64,000 nt of DNA from Auricularia sp. M13 (lineage: Eukaryota > Basidiomycota > Agaricomycetes > Auriculariales > Auriculariaceae), in NCBI GenBank assembly GCA_037042915.1, contig CM073193.1:558001-622000 (forward strand), read 5' to 3'. A program made the translations under genes and the position numbers. Numbering within the stretch: the first letter of the stretch is position 1; every line of letters begins with the position of its first letter. The notes under the pieces are model-generated. The model was given only the letters and a program-made list of their open reading frames with translations, was not told the origin of the DNA and did not search any database. Below, piece after piece: positions 20,973 to 30,600 of the stretch.

Positions 20973-22643
20973 TCACTGCCTGCTCTCGGCAGGCGTTGCA
21001 CCATCGCCGACGACACGGCTCAGAAACCGACTGATAGTACCCTGCACCCAAACAGGCACAGCTCTAATTGTATCACGATGGGACACGTTGAACTTCCGAA
21101 GTGGGCGAACCGGCGAGTCATCATGATGCTCGGAGGTCCCTGCAGCGGTTCGTACGTCGACAAACTTGAGCAACTGCAACACTGCTCCGCCGTCGTATTT
21201 CAGAATCGAGTCGAAGTTGATCTCCTGGAGACGTGGTGCAATCCACTGTCCTGTGCGCTCATCGGGGGCGCAGAGCTGTGCTAGGTCCGCAGCGAAGAGT
21301 GACATGCATGAGACTGTGAGCCTCGAGAGATGCGGAAGTGCTCGCAGAAGGGCAACAAGAGCACCGCTGGAGTCAGGCTCAAAGCTGAACAGGTCCAGTG
21401 CAGTGATGCTGGTGCAGATTAGAGACTCCATGACCAGAAGTTCCTCTGGCCCGCCGGAATAGCACCCATTAATCTCGAGGTCGCGTAAAGCTGGGCAAGA
21501 TATCATGGATGCGATGTCGCAAAACAATGCAATGGATCCATTCAGGACGAGGTGAGTCAAGTTGGGAAGAGTAAGCACGGACGGCGGGCTAGCAGCAAGA
21601 GCAGCGAGTTGCGCGGCGTCCAAGTCGCGGCATTCCGGGCCCACAGTAAGTCTCTCGACCTGGTCGCACAGACTGAGAAGCCGGAAGAGACTGACAGGAT
21701 CGACCTGCTTGAAGTGCGAATCGACATGCAGGCTCGATAGTGCAGGAAAGCGCGCAAACGTGACACAGTGAAGCATGCCGCCGTCCACCGTCAAGTTGCG
21801 CAGGCGCGGTGCGTGCGGCAGGAAGTGCGCGTATTCCGCTAGCTGCGCATGCGGCTCGTCGTCCTCGTTGTCATTCATCTCCTGCAGTAGCAGGAATTCT
21901 TCCAGGAGCGGCGTCGGTTGCTGGAATTGCAGAGGTAGATACTGCTCGCCTGTGCCGAAACTGTCGGCGCACAGGGAGAATCTGACGCACCGCGGAAGGG
22001 CACCCAGGATAGCGTTTAACGCGATTCGACCCTGAGTCAGGGCGATGTATTCGGGATTGCAGGTTGTGATGTTTAACTTGACTGGGTGGGCATGCGAGCG
22101 GGCGAGGTGGGTCTGCAGGTACGCTAACCAGATGTTCGATGTCCTCGAGTTGCTCAGAGTGTAGAAAGCGAACTCGATGTTACTCCAGAGCCCAGGAGTG
22201 TTGATGGCAGCGGCACGCCACGCGCGGCTGACGCTCGCCACCCCGAAGACGCCAATGGCGGCGTCATACTGGCACACACCGCACGGATCGACTTGTGCCA
22301 AAGACTCAAGCAGGTGCAAGAAGATCTCGCCCAGCATTTCTTGTGGAAGCGTCCTCGCTGGGCTAAACGCGCGCTGCTGTATACTGGCCTCGTACGCTAG
22401 AATCTGCAGCCGATTCTCCAGAACCCGTTTCTCGAATACAGCATCGCGTAAAAGCTGTTCGGCGGACGCTATGCGGTTGCCGAGGTCCTGGATGCGGTCC
22501 GCGAGCTTGACCTGGAGCGCTTGGTTGTCGCGGAGATGCTCTTCGTGGTGATATGTCTGCGAGGGCGGGGCATCTCGCCTGGCTGTTGCGCCTGGACTCG
22601 GCGTGAAACGGGCGTAGAAAAGTGTGTCATCCTCGAAAGGCAT
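20973..22643 (-). CDS. F-box-like/LRR protein, copy A
   Basis: A single-exon protein of about 556 residues. The N-terminus carries a coiled coil (HHEEHLRDNQALQVKLADRI continuing to RIASAEQLLRD). An F-box-like helix pair follows (RTLPQEMLGEIFLHLLE), then VASVSRAWRAAAINTPGLWS, the usual text after an F-box in basidiomycete families. The rest is a run of degenerate leucine-rich repeats (LRNLTVDGGML, LPNLTHLVLNGS, LRDLEINGCY, LPHLSRLTVSCMSLFAADLAQL). Such proteins are expected to act as substrate receptors of SCF ubiquitin ligases; the substrate is unknown. The gene lies directly downstream of its paralogue (22804-24397) on the same strand. The start at 22643 (MPFEDDTLF) aligns with MSLSEGEP of the paralogue better than the upstream ATG at 22676. 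Confidence 0.85.
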   Translation of the reverse strand: MPFEDDTLFYARFTPSPGATARRDAPPSQTYHHEEHLRDNQALQVKLADRIQDLGNRIASAEQLLRDAVFEKRVLENRLQILAYEASIQQRAFSPARTLPQEMLGEIFLHLLESLAQVDPCGVCQYDAAIGVFGVASVSRAWRAAAINTPGLWSNIEFAFYTLSNSRTSNIWLAYLQTHLARSHAHPVKLNITTCNPEYIALTQGRIALNAILGALPRCVRFSLCADSFGTGEQYLPLQFQQPTPLLEEFLLLQEMNDNEDDEPHAQLAEYAHFLPHAPRLRNLTVDGGMLHCVTFARFPALSSLHVDSHFKQVDPVSLFRLLSLCDQVERLTVGPECRDLDAAQLAALAASPPSVLTLPNLTHLVLNGSIALFCDIASMISCPALRDLEINGCYSGGPEELLVMESLICTSITALDLFSFEPDSSGALVALLRALPHLSRLTVSCMSLFAADLAQLCAPDERTGQWIAPRLQEINFDSILKYDGGAVLQLLKFVDVRTAAGTSEHHDDSPVRPLRKFNVSHRDTIRAVPVWVQGTISRFLSRVVGDGATPAESRQ

Positions 22644-22803
22644 GTGAGTGTACCCTGCCAGAAACACTGGTAGCAAAACACCGCTGGACTTGGAGATTCC
22701 GAAGAGTTTTCATCGGACTTTGAATGCGCGTCGATCTTCGAACTGAAGCCAGAGTCTTTCAACTATCCCCAGGCTGTCTATACAGAAGACGTAGACGGAA
22801 TTT

Positions 22804-24397
22804 TCACTTTGGTCGGTCGGGGACGCGATGTCTTAGATATCTATCGACAGTGTCCTGCACCCAGTCCGGGAACGGATCCGACACCGCATAGCGATCGCCA
22901 CGGGGCGTCGACAGGATGACTGTGCGAAGCGGGAAAGGCTTGTCGGACCCCTCTGCTAGAGACTCGGTGCGGCTCTCGACGAATCGGAGCAGCTGCATCG
23001 GCGCATCCTCGTCATGCCGCACGATGCAGTCAAAGCACATGTCCTGCAGGCGCGGCGCGACCCACGGGCGCGCGTCGGCCAGCTGCGCGAGATCCGCGGC
23101 GAAGAGCACCACGTGCGCCGCCTGGAGCTCCTGCAGTTGCGGAAGCGCACGCAGCAGCGGTACGAGCGCGCCCCTGAGGTGGTGCAGCTCAAGCGACGGC
23201 GCGATGCTCTGCGGGAAGGCCACCGTACGAGCCAGCGTCGAGCGTGCGCAGGGCGGGGCAAGTGAGCAGCGGCGCAATGTCGCCCGCCCACGCGAGTGAG
23301 CTGTCGCTCCGGAACTGCGTCAAGGCGGGCAGCATGAGCGCGGGGAGAGCGGAGAGCTGCGCGCCGTCGGCGGCGCTGTGTTTTGGGCCAACACACAACA
23401 CCACGAGCTGCGGGCATTGCTGCAGCATACGGACCAGGGCTACCGGGTCGACCTTGGTGTCGTGCGCACACAGCAGCAAATCTACCACTGCGGGAAGTTG
23501 GGAGAATGTGACGCAGCGCAAGACGGCCGCGTCCAGGACCAGATTGCGCAGCCGCGGCGCGTGCGGCAGGAAATGCGCGTGTGCCGCAAAACGCCGCTCG
23601 ACGCCGGTGTCCGCGTCCGAGCCGCGCTGGAAGAGCACAAACTCCTCGAGCAACGGCGTTGGCTTCTGAAAGTGCAGCGGTAGATACTGCGAGCTCTCCC
23701 CGAAGAAGTACGCAACGAGTGCGAACTTTCGGCAGCGCGGGAGGGCGCGCAGGAGGGTGCGCAGTGCATCGTGGATGTCGGGCCCCGCAATATAGTCGGG
23801 GTGGAATTTATCGACATTGATGACGAGCGGGTGCGCGCGGGCGCGGTCGAGGTGGATGCGCATGTACAGCAGCCACGCGTCGCGCACCTGCTTCCGGGGG
23901 TCGGAAAGAACGCCAAACGAGAGCTCCAGCCGCGCCCAGAGCCTCGGGGTAGCGATGGCTGCCGCCCGCCACGAGCGGCAGACGCTGGAGACGCCAAAGA
24001 CCCTGGCCGCCGCCGTAAACTCGGAATCGTAGAACGGCCGCGGGCGCCGGTCGAGGTCGACCAGGTGCTTGAATATCTCGCCCAGCAGCTCCTGGGGCAG
24101 CGTTCGCACGGGGCTGAACGCGGCGGCGCTGGCGGCCAGCGCCTGCAGCTGGGCCTCGAGCACGCGTTTCTCTACGGCGGTGTCGCGCGCGAGCTGCTCG
24201 GCCGTCGTTATGCGGTTTCCCAGATCCTGGATGCGTGCGGCCAGCGTCTGCTGGAGGACGGCGTTCTCGCGCAGATGCTCTTCGAGGTGCTGCGTCTGAA
24301 CCATGGGCCGCGCATTGCGTGTCGCCGTCGTCACTGGGCTCGGCGTAGAGGCGAAGTCTCCGTATAAGAAGGTAGGCTCTCCTTCTGATAATGACAT
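22804..24397 (-). CDS. F-box-like/LRR protein, copy B (frameshifted)
   Basis: Tandem paralogue of the gene at 20973-22643. It has the same coiled coil (LEEHLRENAVLQQTLAARIQ), F-box (RTLPQELLGEIFKHLVD), VSSVCRSWRAAAIATPRLW and leucine-rich body. The main frame runs from 24397 to a stop at about 23189. The C-terminal part homologous to copy A (LLRALPQLQELQAAHVVLF, then ADLAQL and APRLQDMCFDCI) continues in another frame to 22804. The shift lies between TCPALRTLDAGS and the SLELHHLRGALVPLLRALP segment, and no plausible intron spans it. Either this copy lost its C-terminus recently or there is a single-base sequencing error. The copy is more GC-rich than copy A. Confidence 0.75.
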
Positions 24398-24965
24398 GGT
24401 CTGTCGGAGAAAAAGCACTGATGAAAAAGATTCATCTCCGGACTTTGAATGCGCGTTGCGCTCGCGAGCAACTGTTACCTACGCCTTCCTTCCAGTCTCA
24501 GAACCGACAGGAAAGTCAGGCCCAGATCCTGCAGAGAAGCGCGCGGTGATACCACCGTTCCAAGAATTGAAAAGTAGAGTCTTCTCTGTCGCGCTGCCGC
24601 CGCGGTGATCCGCAGCTAGCGCTGCAAAAATACGGTCTTCAGACTTTGCGCAACATAGTCGCCGTCTGATGTATTGGGTTACCCTGGAATGAAACATCGC
24701 CGGGATTCAGGAAGAAGGCCATCAACAGTTTTGGCTTGGTGTAGGTCCTAGGAAAACTCAGCGCATACTCGCGGGTCCATTTGATCGGTGGATTCTCAGG
24801 TCCCTGAAGAGGCTGCTTCTACAGCAGCTTATACATAGAGCCAAAGCCTGACCACGGGACGCCGACGGGCCCTGAACTCTCCATATAACGCGTGAACGCG
24901 ACGCACTTCCGAGTCGCTGCAGCAGATTAGCTGGGCGCCCCGAAACACATCACTCTGGCACTGGC
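24398..24965. other. Upstream region of F-box copy B
   Basis: No gene. It includes GGACTTTGAATGCGCGT at 24440-24456, which is repeated upstream of copy A at 22715-22731. The right half precedes the O-methyltransferase relic. Confidence 0.5.
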
Positions 24966-25330
24966 ATGGCACAGACGCCCCTCGCGCTCGCAGAGGTCAT
25001 CGGCAGCGCCGCGCGGCAGATAGACGCGTCGTGCAAGAGCAAGAACGTGGTCGTCCCGGCGCTCGACGCCATGTCCGAGGAGATCCGGATTGACCCGCAG
25101 ATCCTAACTTACAGGCGTTAGCAGTTCGTGATAACGGCGTGGATGCCGGCGCCGCTGCTTGTGCAGGCCGCGCTCAGCGTATGCACCTCCACGCACACGC
25201 GATGGTGAAGTTGGGACTGATCTCAGGTTCGCCCAGTTTCAACTTAGTGTCGTCTGCGATACGCGTCGCAGCGGCGTTCAACGTGTCCGAGGTCCTGCGC
25301 GAGGCCGGTCCGAAGGTACTATACGCCATG
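24966..25330 (+). pseudogene. Relic of a fungal O-methyltransferase N-terminus
   Basis: A start MAQTPLALAEVIGSAARQID followed by VPALDAMSEEIRIDP, then (after a stop and in other frames) FVITAWMPAPLLVQAALSV and FNVSEVLREAGPKV resembles the dimerisation domain of the basidiomycete SAM-dependent O-methyltransferases often found near terpene clusters. The order of motifs is right, but the frame is broken at least twice. The catalytic SAM-binding half, expected some 200 residues further on, is missing. I read this as a dead N-terminal fragment. It is the only trace of secondary metabolism here. Confidence 0.5.
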
Positions 25331-26191
25331 GCCAGAAACCAGGGCCCCTCCCAAATCCCTGAGCCCATATCGTCCATGTCAACAGGGACCCGGCACATGT
25401 CAGCGAGATTTGCGCTGGGGCTACCGCTACCACCGCAGAAACTCGGTGAGCGTTGATAGCAAACTCTGTGTGCACGTATATAATCTCCGCGGAAACTGAG
25501 CCCGCGGACAGCCCGCGTCCTCCGTCTGCTCGCGACGAAGCACATCTTGCGCGAGCGTCTTTTGTAACAACCGGCTCTCCATTCCGGCCAGTCGCGCCCG
25601 CGCCACTACTACTAGTAGACGCGGCATCGATATCCCCGGGCCGTCCGAGTCGAATGCCTGCAGCTGCCGCTTCCCGGACTGAAGATGCTCAGTGCTGATC
25701 GTGAACCTCCTTAGACTGAACGGAGCGGGTGTTGGCGCAGGTCGCGAGGCCGCTGTAAATAGTTGTAGTTGTAGTTGCTCGTGCAGTATTAGGACAAAGG
25801 GGCGGTCGGTGTGGAATGCGCTTGCTTGATTGAGTGGAAATCGGACGAGCGGATGGGGGTGAGATGGGGTAAGTACGACGAGTTCCATCAATTGAGTAGA
25901 ACCAACCAGTACTGGTGCAAATAAACCATGAAGTCGAGAACGCCGCGGCGCAACTCGAACTTCATGCATTGATACATAGTCCACTTTCAGCACTTTCCCA
26001 CTCTTCGTGACCGCTGCAGGACAGGCATCCTCAGACAGATGCAGAGAGAGTGTCTTGTCAATCGGCACAGCGCTAGCATGCGGCGAGTTAGCGCACAACA
26101 CTTTAGTAATAGTATTGGTATTTCCAGATCCGAACGCGTTACAGTATTCCTACACGCAAGATATAAGTCTTATTACAGCGACCTCTCCCGT
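25331..26191. other. Intergenic, one unexplained minus frame
   Basis: A 224-residue minus-strand frame (25427-26101) is open but unsupported by introns, neighbours or a family. Otherwise nothing is recognised. The right end is the 3' flank of the WBP2-like gene. Confidence 0.4.
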
Positions 26192-27313
26192 TTACGCGTC
26201 GTACCCCGGCGGGAGCTCGCCGTCCTGCACGGGCGGCGGCGCTTGCGCGGGGCCGCCGGGGATGTTGGTCGAGGAGCCTGCGCCGCCGGAGGAGTATACC
26301 GCTGGTGTATTGGGAGAGGGCGTTAGCGTTTGCGTGCAGTTGGGAGATGGGAAGGCAGTTGGAGTGCGACAGGATGGATGTGCGCAGACGGGGAAGGGAT
26401 GGGGAAAGAGGAGGATGGGAATGGGAGTGGGGGGATGACGGGGAGAAAGGGACAGGGAATGGAAGAAGAGGGTACGCACGCAAAGAATCCTCGAGATCGT
26501 CCTCCTCGCGCTTCATGTACAGCGCGCGCTCGCGCACTTTCTCGAGCGTGCCGATGAACTCTTGCAGCCCGCGGTCTTTGAACCGGATTTCTGCCGGAGG
26601 CGTCAGCGTCAGCGTCAGCACATTCGATGAAAGAATGAGGACGGTGGAATGAACGAGAATGAGGACGGAACGAGGACGGAATGGAAGAATGAACGAGAAC
26701 GTTCGAACATTCCAAGCAGAACGTGGGATGGACTCACCAGCACGGGTGCCGGGAGCGAGGCCGCCGCCGGGCGACGGGCGGACGTCGAAGGCGAGGTAGT
26801 TGGCGCCGAAGACGGGCTGCTGGAAGGATGTGCTGAGGATCTGCAGCAGCGGCACGCTCAGCGAGCGCAGCGGCGCCTCGGGCCCGGCGCTTGTCGCTGC
26901 GAAGACCAGCTGTGCGGTGTTAGCGCTGTGTTGGGGGGTGCGGGAGGTTGGGCAGGGCGCGAGATGGACGGTGTCGGGCTGTCCGCGCAGTGTGCGTATA
27001 TCCAGCAGCCCATGCAGCGATAAGGCCTGCCACTGCGCCAGCCGCAGAAGGAAATCGGCCAGCCCGTCGTCGGCGAGGACGATGTGGCGTACAGCCGTCC
27101 TAGTAGTAGTCGAGCATCACTCACCCGTTGCTCCGTCAAGACGACCTTGCCCCACTCCTGCAGCTTCCTGCTCCCGCCGCTGCCGCCGGCGGGCGGGGCG
27201 TCGGGCACGACGAGCGTGAGCTCGACGCCCTTCTCGATCGCCAGCACCGTCCGCTCGTTCGGCAAAGGCACAGGGTTGCCGGCTGCGTCTAGCATCGCCC
27301 AGTTCAGTGACAT
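26192..27313 (-). CDS. WBP2-like GRAM-domain protein
   Basis: Homologue of WW-domain-binding protein 2. The protein starts MSLNWAMLDAAGNPVPLPNE, continues as a GRAM/PH-like domain (LAIEKGVELTLVVPD, WGKVVLTEQR, LVFAATSAG, PLRSLSVPLLQILSTSFQQ, FGANYLAFDVRPS, then EIRFKDRGLQEFIGTLEKV) and ends with a Pro/Gly tail closing in LPPGYDA, whose PPGY is a PPxY ligand for WW domains. Four exons are joined after LTEQR, PGTRA and EDSL, all with GTG(A/C)GT donors. WBP2 proteins are cytoplasmic or nuclear adaptors and co-activators. The first ATG (27313) lies about 370 bp from the start of the divergent Cdc7 gene, so the two probably share a promoter region. Family assignment is firm; the fungal role is unknown. 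Confidence 0.88.
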
Positions 27314-27687
27314 CGTGTGTGTGTTCGGGTTGTAGTAGTCGCAATTGGGATGGGATGGGATGGGATGGATGATGACGATTCGGAGACAAGTGCTAATGCG
27401 GAGATCGCCGCTATCGCCGGATGTGCGCAACTGCGACCGAAATACAGATGAAGAAATCGTTACAGTATGGTATAACCTCAAATATTTGAAACAGATAAAA
27501 ATCCCTTCACTCAATACTACGCGAGTGAGTTGAGTAAGAGGCGAGGATTATCATAAAAAAATTCCCTTTCGCCAAAGCGCCGTCACGTGCCGTACTCCGG
27601 AGCGCGTTGAGAATCGGGCGGCACCTTCCGACTCTCAGGCTCTTCCACCGTGACTGCACCACCGCGACATCCCCTATCTAAGCACCG
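27314..27687. promoter_or_regulatory. Shared intergenic promoter region WBP2-like/Cdc7
   Basis: A 374-bp interval between two divergently transcribed genes. It includes GGGATGGGATGGGATGG (about 27350-27366) near the WBP2 side and an A/T-rich central part. No TATA box is obvious. Confidence 0.45.
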
Positions 27688-30600
27688 ATGCTGGCGGTGA
27701 TGTCGCCCGCGCTGTCGCGGCACTCGTCGAACCCGATGGAGGACCACCGGTACGCGCCCGCGCAGGAGAGCGACGACCCCATCGCGTCCTACGTCGTCCC
27801 CGGCTCCGTCTCCGACTCGCGCCGCCACCACCGCGCGTACGAGGAGGACGACGACGGGGATGATGGGCTGGAGATTGTGTATGAGGACGAGGATGAGCTG
27901 TTGCTTGGTGCGGGGGGTGCCACGCGGCTGGAGGAGGATGGCGACGGCGACGGCGACGGCGATGAGGAGATGGACGAGGACGAGGACGAGGACGAAGTAG
28001 AGGAGGACGAGGACGAGGATGCTACGATGACTTTGTCACAGCAGGCGCGGCGTCATCCACAGCATCAACACCAAGGAGAACAAGAAGAGGACGCCGAGCA
28101 AGAAGAAGACGACGACGAGGAAGAAGACGAGCTCGCCGCCGACGACGACGAGGAGCAAGACACGATGGACTACGACTGCTCCTCCGAGCCGAGCACGGAC
28201 GAGGAAACGACGCTGCAGCTGCGCGAGGCGGACGAGCGGCAGGAGATCGAGGACGAGTTCCGCGACCTGCTCGCGGCGGTGCCGCGCCTCGCGCGCGAGT
28301 ACGTGCTGCTCGACCGCCTCGGCACCGGCACCTTCAGCACCGTCTACAAGGCGCGCGACCTCCTCCAGGCGCGCTACGACAACTCCCTCTGGAAAGACCC
28401 CGACACCGGCACTGGGAAAGAACGGCTCGTCGCGATTAAACGCATCAACGTCACCAGCTCGCCCGACCGCATCCGCAACGAGATCGTCATCCTCTCCCAG
28501 GTCGCAGGCTGCAGGCATGTCTCGCAGCTCATCACCGCGTTCCGCGAGAAGGACCAGGTCGTCGCCGTTATGCCCTATTGCAGGAACGAGGACTTTAGAG
28601 TGCGTGTTTTCTTTTTGCTGTCCTGGCTGCATGCTCCTCTGCCCTACACTTCCCTTCTTCGTACCCCTACGCTACCCGGCCATCCAACTCCAAGTCTGCC
28701 TCGACCAAAATCGATCCTTCCTCTCCACATTGACAGAAGAGCTCGCCAGCCTTTGCGAGGCGCGTATCCCGACCGCGCCTCGTCCTACGCGCGTTCCTCC
28801 CCCATCCTCCGCCCTGTTCGCGGACGTTTGCTGGCTCCTGTCATCCTTCCCCGGGCGCTTTCTTGCTTTTCTTTCTTTTGCCCCTCCACCGCTTGAGCCT
28901 GCCTCGCCCTTTGCACCCCGCGTGAACCTTGAACGATGAACGGGAGAGCTCGTCTGTCCTTTCCGGGCGCTTATTGTGATTTGTGACCTCTGCGCGTCCC
29001 GTCCCATGCTCCTTCCCTTTCGCGCCGACACGCGGACGAACTCGGTTTCATCTTCCCGTTGTCCTGCCCCGCCGCTCATCATTCATTTATCCCTGCCTCC
29101 CGCCGCTTGCATTTTTCTTGCGCCCACGACCTCCCTTGATCTGCCCGCCGCCCACCGTCGGATGCGTGCGCGCAGGACTGGTCTTGCTTTGCCTTCTACA
29201 TGTGCTGCGCCATCCTACCACTCTGCCGCCCCAGCGGACTCGACGTCCTGTGCGCCATTCTCTCTACGCGCGCGAGTTGCGTCTTTCCCCGTTTCTCGAC
29301 GAACAGCGACGAGGCATCGCGGCGCCATGCACGATTCTCCGTGGCCCTCCACGCAATCGCCTGCGCTCGCCTTCCACGCCTTCGAATCTGCGAGGTGGAA
29401 GCCTTCGTCAGACGCCTGCGCTGTCTGTCCTTCGAGCAGCCGCGCTGCGCCGTCTAGGTCGCCGATCGATCGCGGCAGAGTCGCCTTCGTGTTGCTTCGC
29501 CGTGGTCCATCGCGCAATTTCACAGCTGCAGTCTCGCCTCTGGCTTTCTTGCGCATCTTGCAGCGGCAGCTCTTCTGGAGATGCGCCCTGGGACGCTGGC
29601 CCCGCAACTCGAGCAGCCGTGCGAGTTCATACGGTACGGCGGCTGGGTCGCCGACGCGCCGCTCGGTAACCTGCTTGCTATACGCTCGACAGGGTCGCTG
29701 TGCACCATCCGCGGTAAAGCTGCAATCACGCCTCAGGCGGTAGAAGCACTTCCGCTGGAGCTGCGCGTTGGGACGTCGGCACCGTCCTGCGAACGGTCGC
29801 GAAACTTATACTGCACGCCGCTCATTACTCTGCTGTGCGCTCGCGGCGCCATGCACTATCTCGTGCATTTCCGCTGGAGCTGCCGGCCCCGTCACCCGAG
29901 CTGGAGCTGCTGCGCGATAATCATTCATATGGCGTCTGGGTCGGCGTCGGTAATCTGCTGGGCTGCCGCGGCAGAATGCACATCCGTCGCGTGCCAGTTT
30001 GTCACTGTCAGTCAGCGTGTGGAGGAGGAGGGGCACCGCTGGCACGCCGCGCGGCGTACTTGGCCTTTGCTGTCTCATGCGCCCTTCCCGCTGTGGATAC
30101 TTTCCACGGAGAGTATGGTTATGCTCCCCCGAAGGCGCGCGCAAATGCACGGCCTTGTCGCCGTGCGGTTCACTTACCGCCCATGCTGCCACCTTTCGGC
30201 AACGATTCAGTTGCGCTGCCGCCACTGGAGCCAAATTGCGCATGGGAACGTCGTTAATTGCTCTGGTTCTCTGTGCAATCCCTACCAGCATTTGTGCTCT
30301 TCGTCCTTACCCTCCTTCCACTTCTACCTTTATGCCCCTGCCACCTTCCATCGCCCCCGCTTCTTCCTTTCTCCCTCCCTCGCTAACGCCCGCGCGCCCA
30401 GCAGAACTTCTACAACACGCTCCCGATCGACGGCGTGCGGGCGTACTTCCGTTGCCTCTTCCGCGCGCTGCGCGACATCCACGCGCGCGGCATCGTCCAC
30501 CGCGACGTCAAGCCGGCCAACTTCCTCTTCGACCCGCGCTCGTGCGAGGGCACGCTCGTCGATTTCGGGCTTGCCATGGTGAGTGCGTTCTTCGGAAACC

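Noticed and set aside
25427-26101. 224-residue minus-strand frame with a short text (SAFHTDRPFVLIL) resembling the C-terminal serpin motif
   Set aside because: Only this short motif matches. The reactive-centre hinge and the closing strand are not found, no intron structure supports it, and fungal serpins are rare.
28976-30582. Nested gene inside the large Cdc7 intron
   Set aside because: Frames of 255 and 333 residues show no domain and run into the next kinase exon in the wrong frame.
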